A stretch of 6,320 nucleotides of DNA. Origin: Bacillota bacterium. GTDB lineage: Bacteria > Bacillota > Clostridia > Acetivibrionales > DSM-1351. The stretch is from NCBI GenBank assembly GCA_023436515.1, contig JAEZIV010000222.1, positions 1 to 6,320 of the forward strand, written 5' to 3'. Positions 5,849-6,320 of this stretch are shown here, piece after piece (within the stretch, counting starts at the first letter, position 1; every line of letters starts with the position of its first letter). The notes beneath the pieces were generated by a model. The model had not been told where the DNA came from, did no database searches, and saw only the letters and a list, made by a program, of their open reading frames with translations. A program made the position numbers and the translations under genes.

Positions 5849-6320
5849 AAGAGCTTTTAAACACGTTGTATATTACATCATCTGATAAATACCTATCTCT
5901 TGATGGTGAGAATATTGTTGTACTCTGCGGGGATACGGAAGTCGGACGATTACCACTACATAATATAGAGGGGATTGTAACCGTTGGCTTTACAGGTGCA
6001 AGTCCGGCTTTAATGGGAGCATGTGCTAAGAGAAATATCTCTTTATCCTTTTTAACTCAGTATGGTGATTTTCAAGCCAGAGTTACAGGGAAGGTTCGTG
6101 GGAATGTCACTCTTCGAAAGACTCAATACAGGATGTCTGATAACTTATCTGATAGCTTGAATATTGCACGTAATTTTATTATTGGTAAGATATATAATAC
6201 CAGATGGGTTGTGGAAAGAGCCACAAGAGACCATCCAATGAGGTTGAATGTTGACAGACTTAAGCACATATCTCAGCTTCTGCAAAATTGTATTCTATCG
6301 GTATATGATTGCAAGAACCT
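5845..6320 (+). CDS. cas1: Cas1 integrase, N-terminal part (3' end cut off by window edge)
   Basis: Cas1 is the metal-dependent integrase that, with Cas2, inserts new spacers at the leader end of the array. The frame starts at TTG 5845, giving MKELLNTLYITSSDKYLSLDGENIVV, the usual Cas1c beginning. TTGA forms a 4-base overlap with the cas4 stop. A GGAGG site (5830-5834) lies 10 bases upstream. The ATG at 5841 is in another frame. About 158 residues are present: a beta-rich N-terminal domain (LPLHNIEGIVTVGFTGASPALMGACAKRNISLSFLTQYGDFQARVTG) and the start of the helical domain (LNIARNFIIGKIYNTRWVVERATRD). The full protein is usually about 340 residues, so the catalytic Glu-His-Asp residues probably lie beyond the window. 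cas2 and the CRISPR array are expected further downstream. Confidence 0.94.
   Translation, partial: MKELLNTLYITSSDKYLSLDGENIVVLCGDTEVGRLPLHNIEGIVTVGFTGASPALMGACAKRNISLSFLTQYGDFQARVTGKVRGNVTLRKTQYRMSDNLSDSLNIARNFIIGKIYNTRWVVERATRDHPMRLNVDRLKHISQLLQNCILSVYDCKN

Overview
The window is the core of a type I-C CRISPR-Cas locus, read left to right on the + strand: cas3 (5' end cut off by the window edge), a 214-base gap (1644-1857), then a tightly packed block cas5c, cas8c (with cas11c inside it), cas7c, cas4 and cas1 (3' end cut off). The low-GC sequence, strong AGGAGG ribosome binding sites and protein types suggest a clostridial Firmicute. This is an inference, and I cannot name a species. No cas2 and no CRISPR array lie inside the window; both would be expected downstream of cas1.

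The genes form one working system. Cas5c processes pre-crRNA. Cas5c, Cas7c, Cas8c and Cas11c form the Cascade effector that finds PAM-flanked DNA. Cas3 is recruited to unwind and degrade it. Cas4 and Cas1 (with Cas2) acquire new spacers. From cas5c onward the genes are separated by 4 bases or overlap by 4-8 bases, so they look like one transcript from a promoter at about 1796-1824. Cas3 is cut off from that transcript by the gap and must be driven from upstream.

The most interesting object is in the gap. On the - strand there appears to be a complete small RNA gene of about 87 nt. It has an extended -10 promoter (TGATATAAT), and its predicted start falls on the first base of a shortened type I-C repeat whose 11-nt 3' handle is intact. 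A spacer-like segment follows, and then a 12-bp hairpin with a U-rich tail. The first 16 nt of the spacer-like segment match the cas5c promoter at 15 of 16 positions. The match sits directly next to a TTC, the known type I-C PAM. The single mismatch is at spacer position 6, which is flipped out and not read in type I crRNAs. This looks like a crRNA-like autorepressor (CreR type): Cascade carrying this RNA would sit on the -10/-35 region of its own operon, with too little pairing to trigger destruction.

Other points decided from the sequence: cas5c most likely starts at GTG 1858, not further upstream; cas1 starts at a TTG overlapping the cas4 stop; and Cas11c has its own strong ribosome binding site within cas8c. 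The remaining open reading frames on the - strand are antisense shadows.
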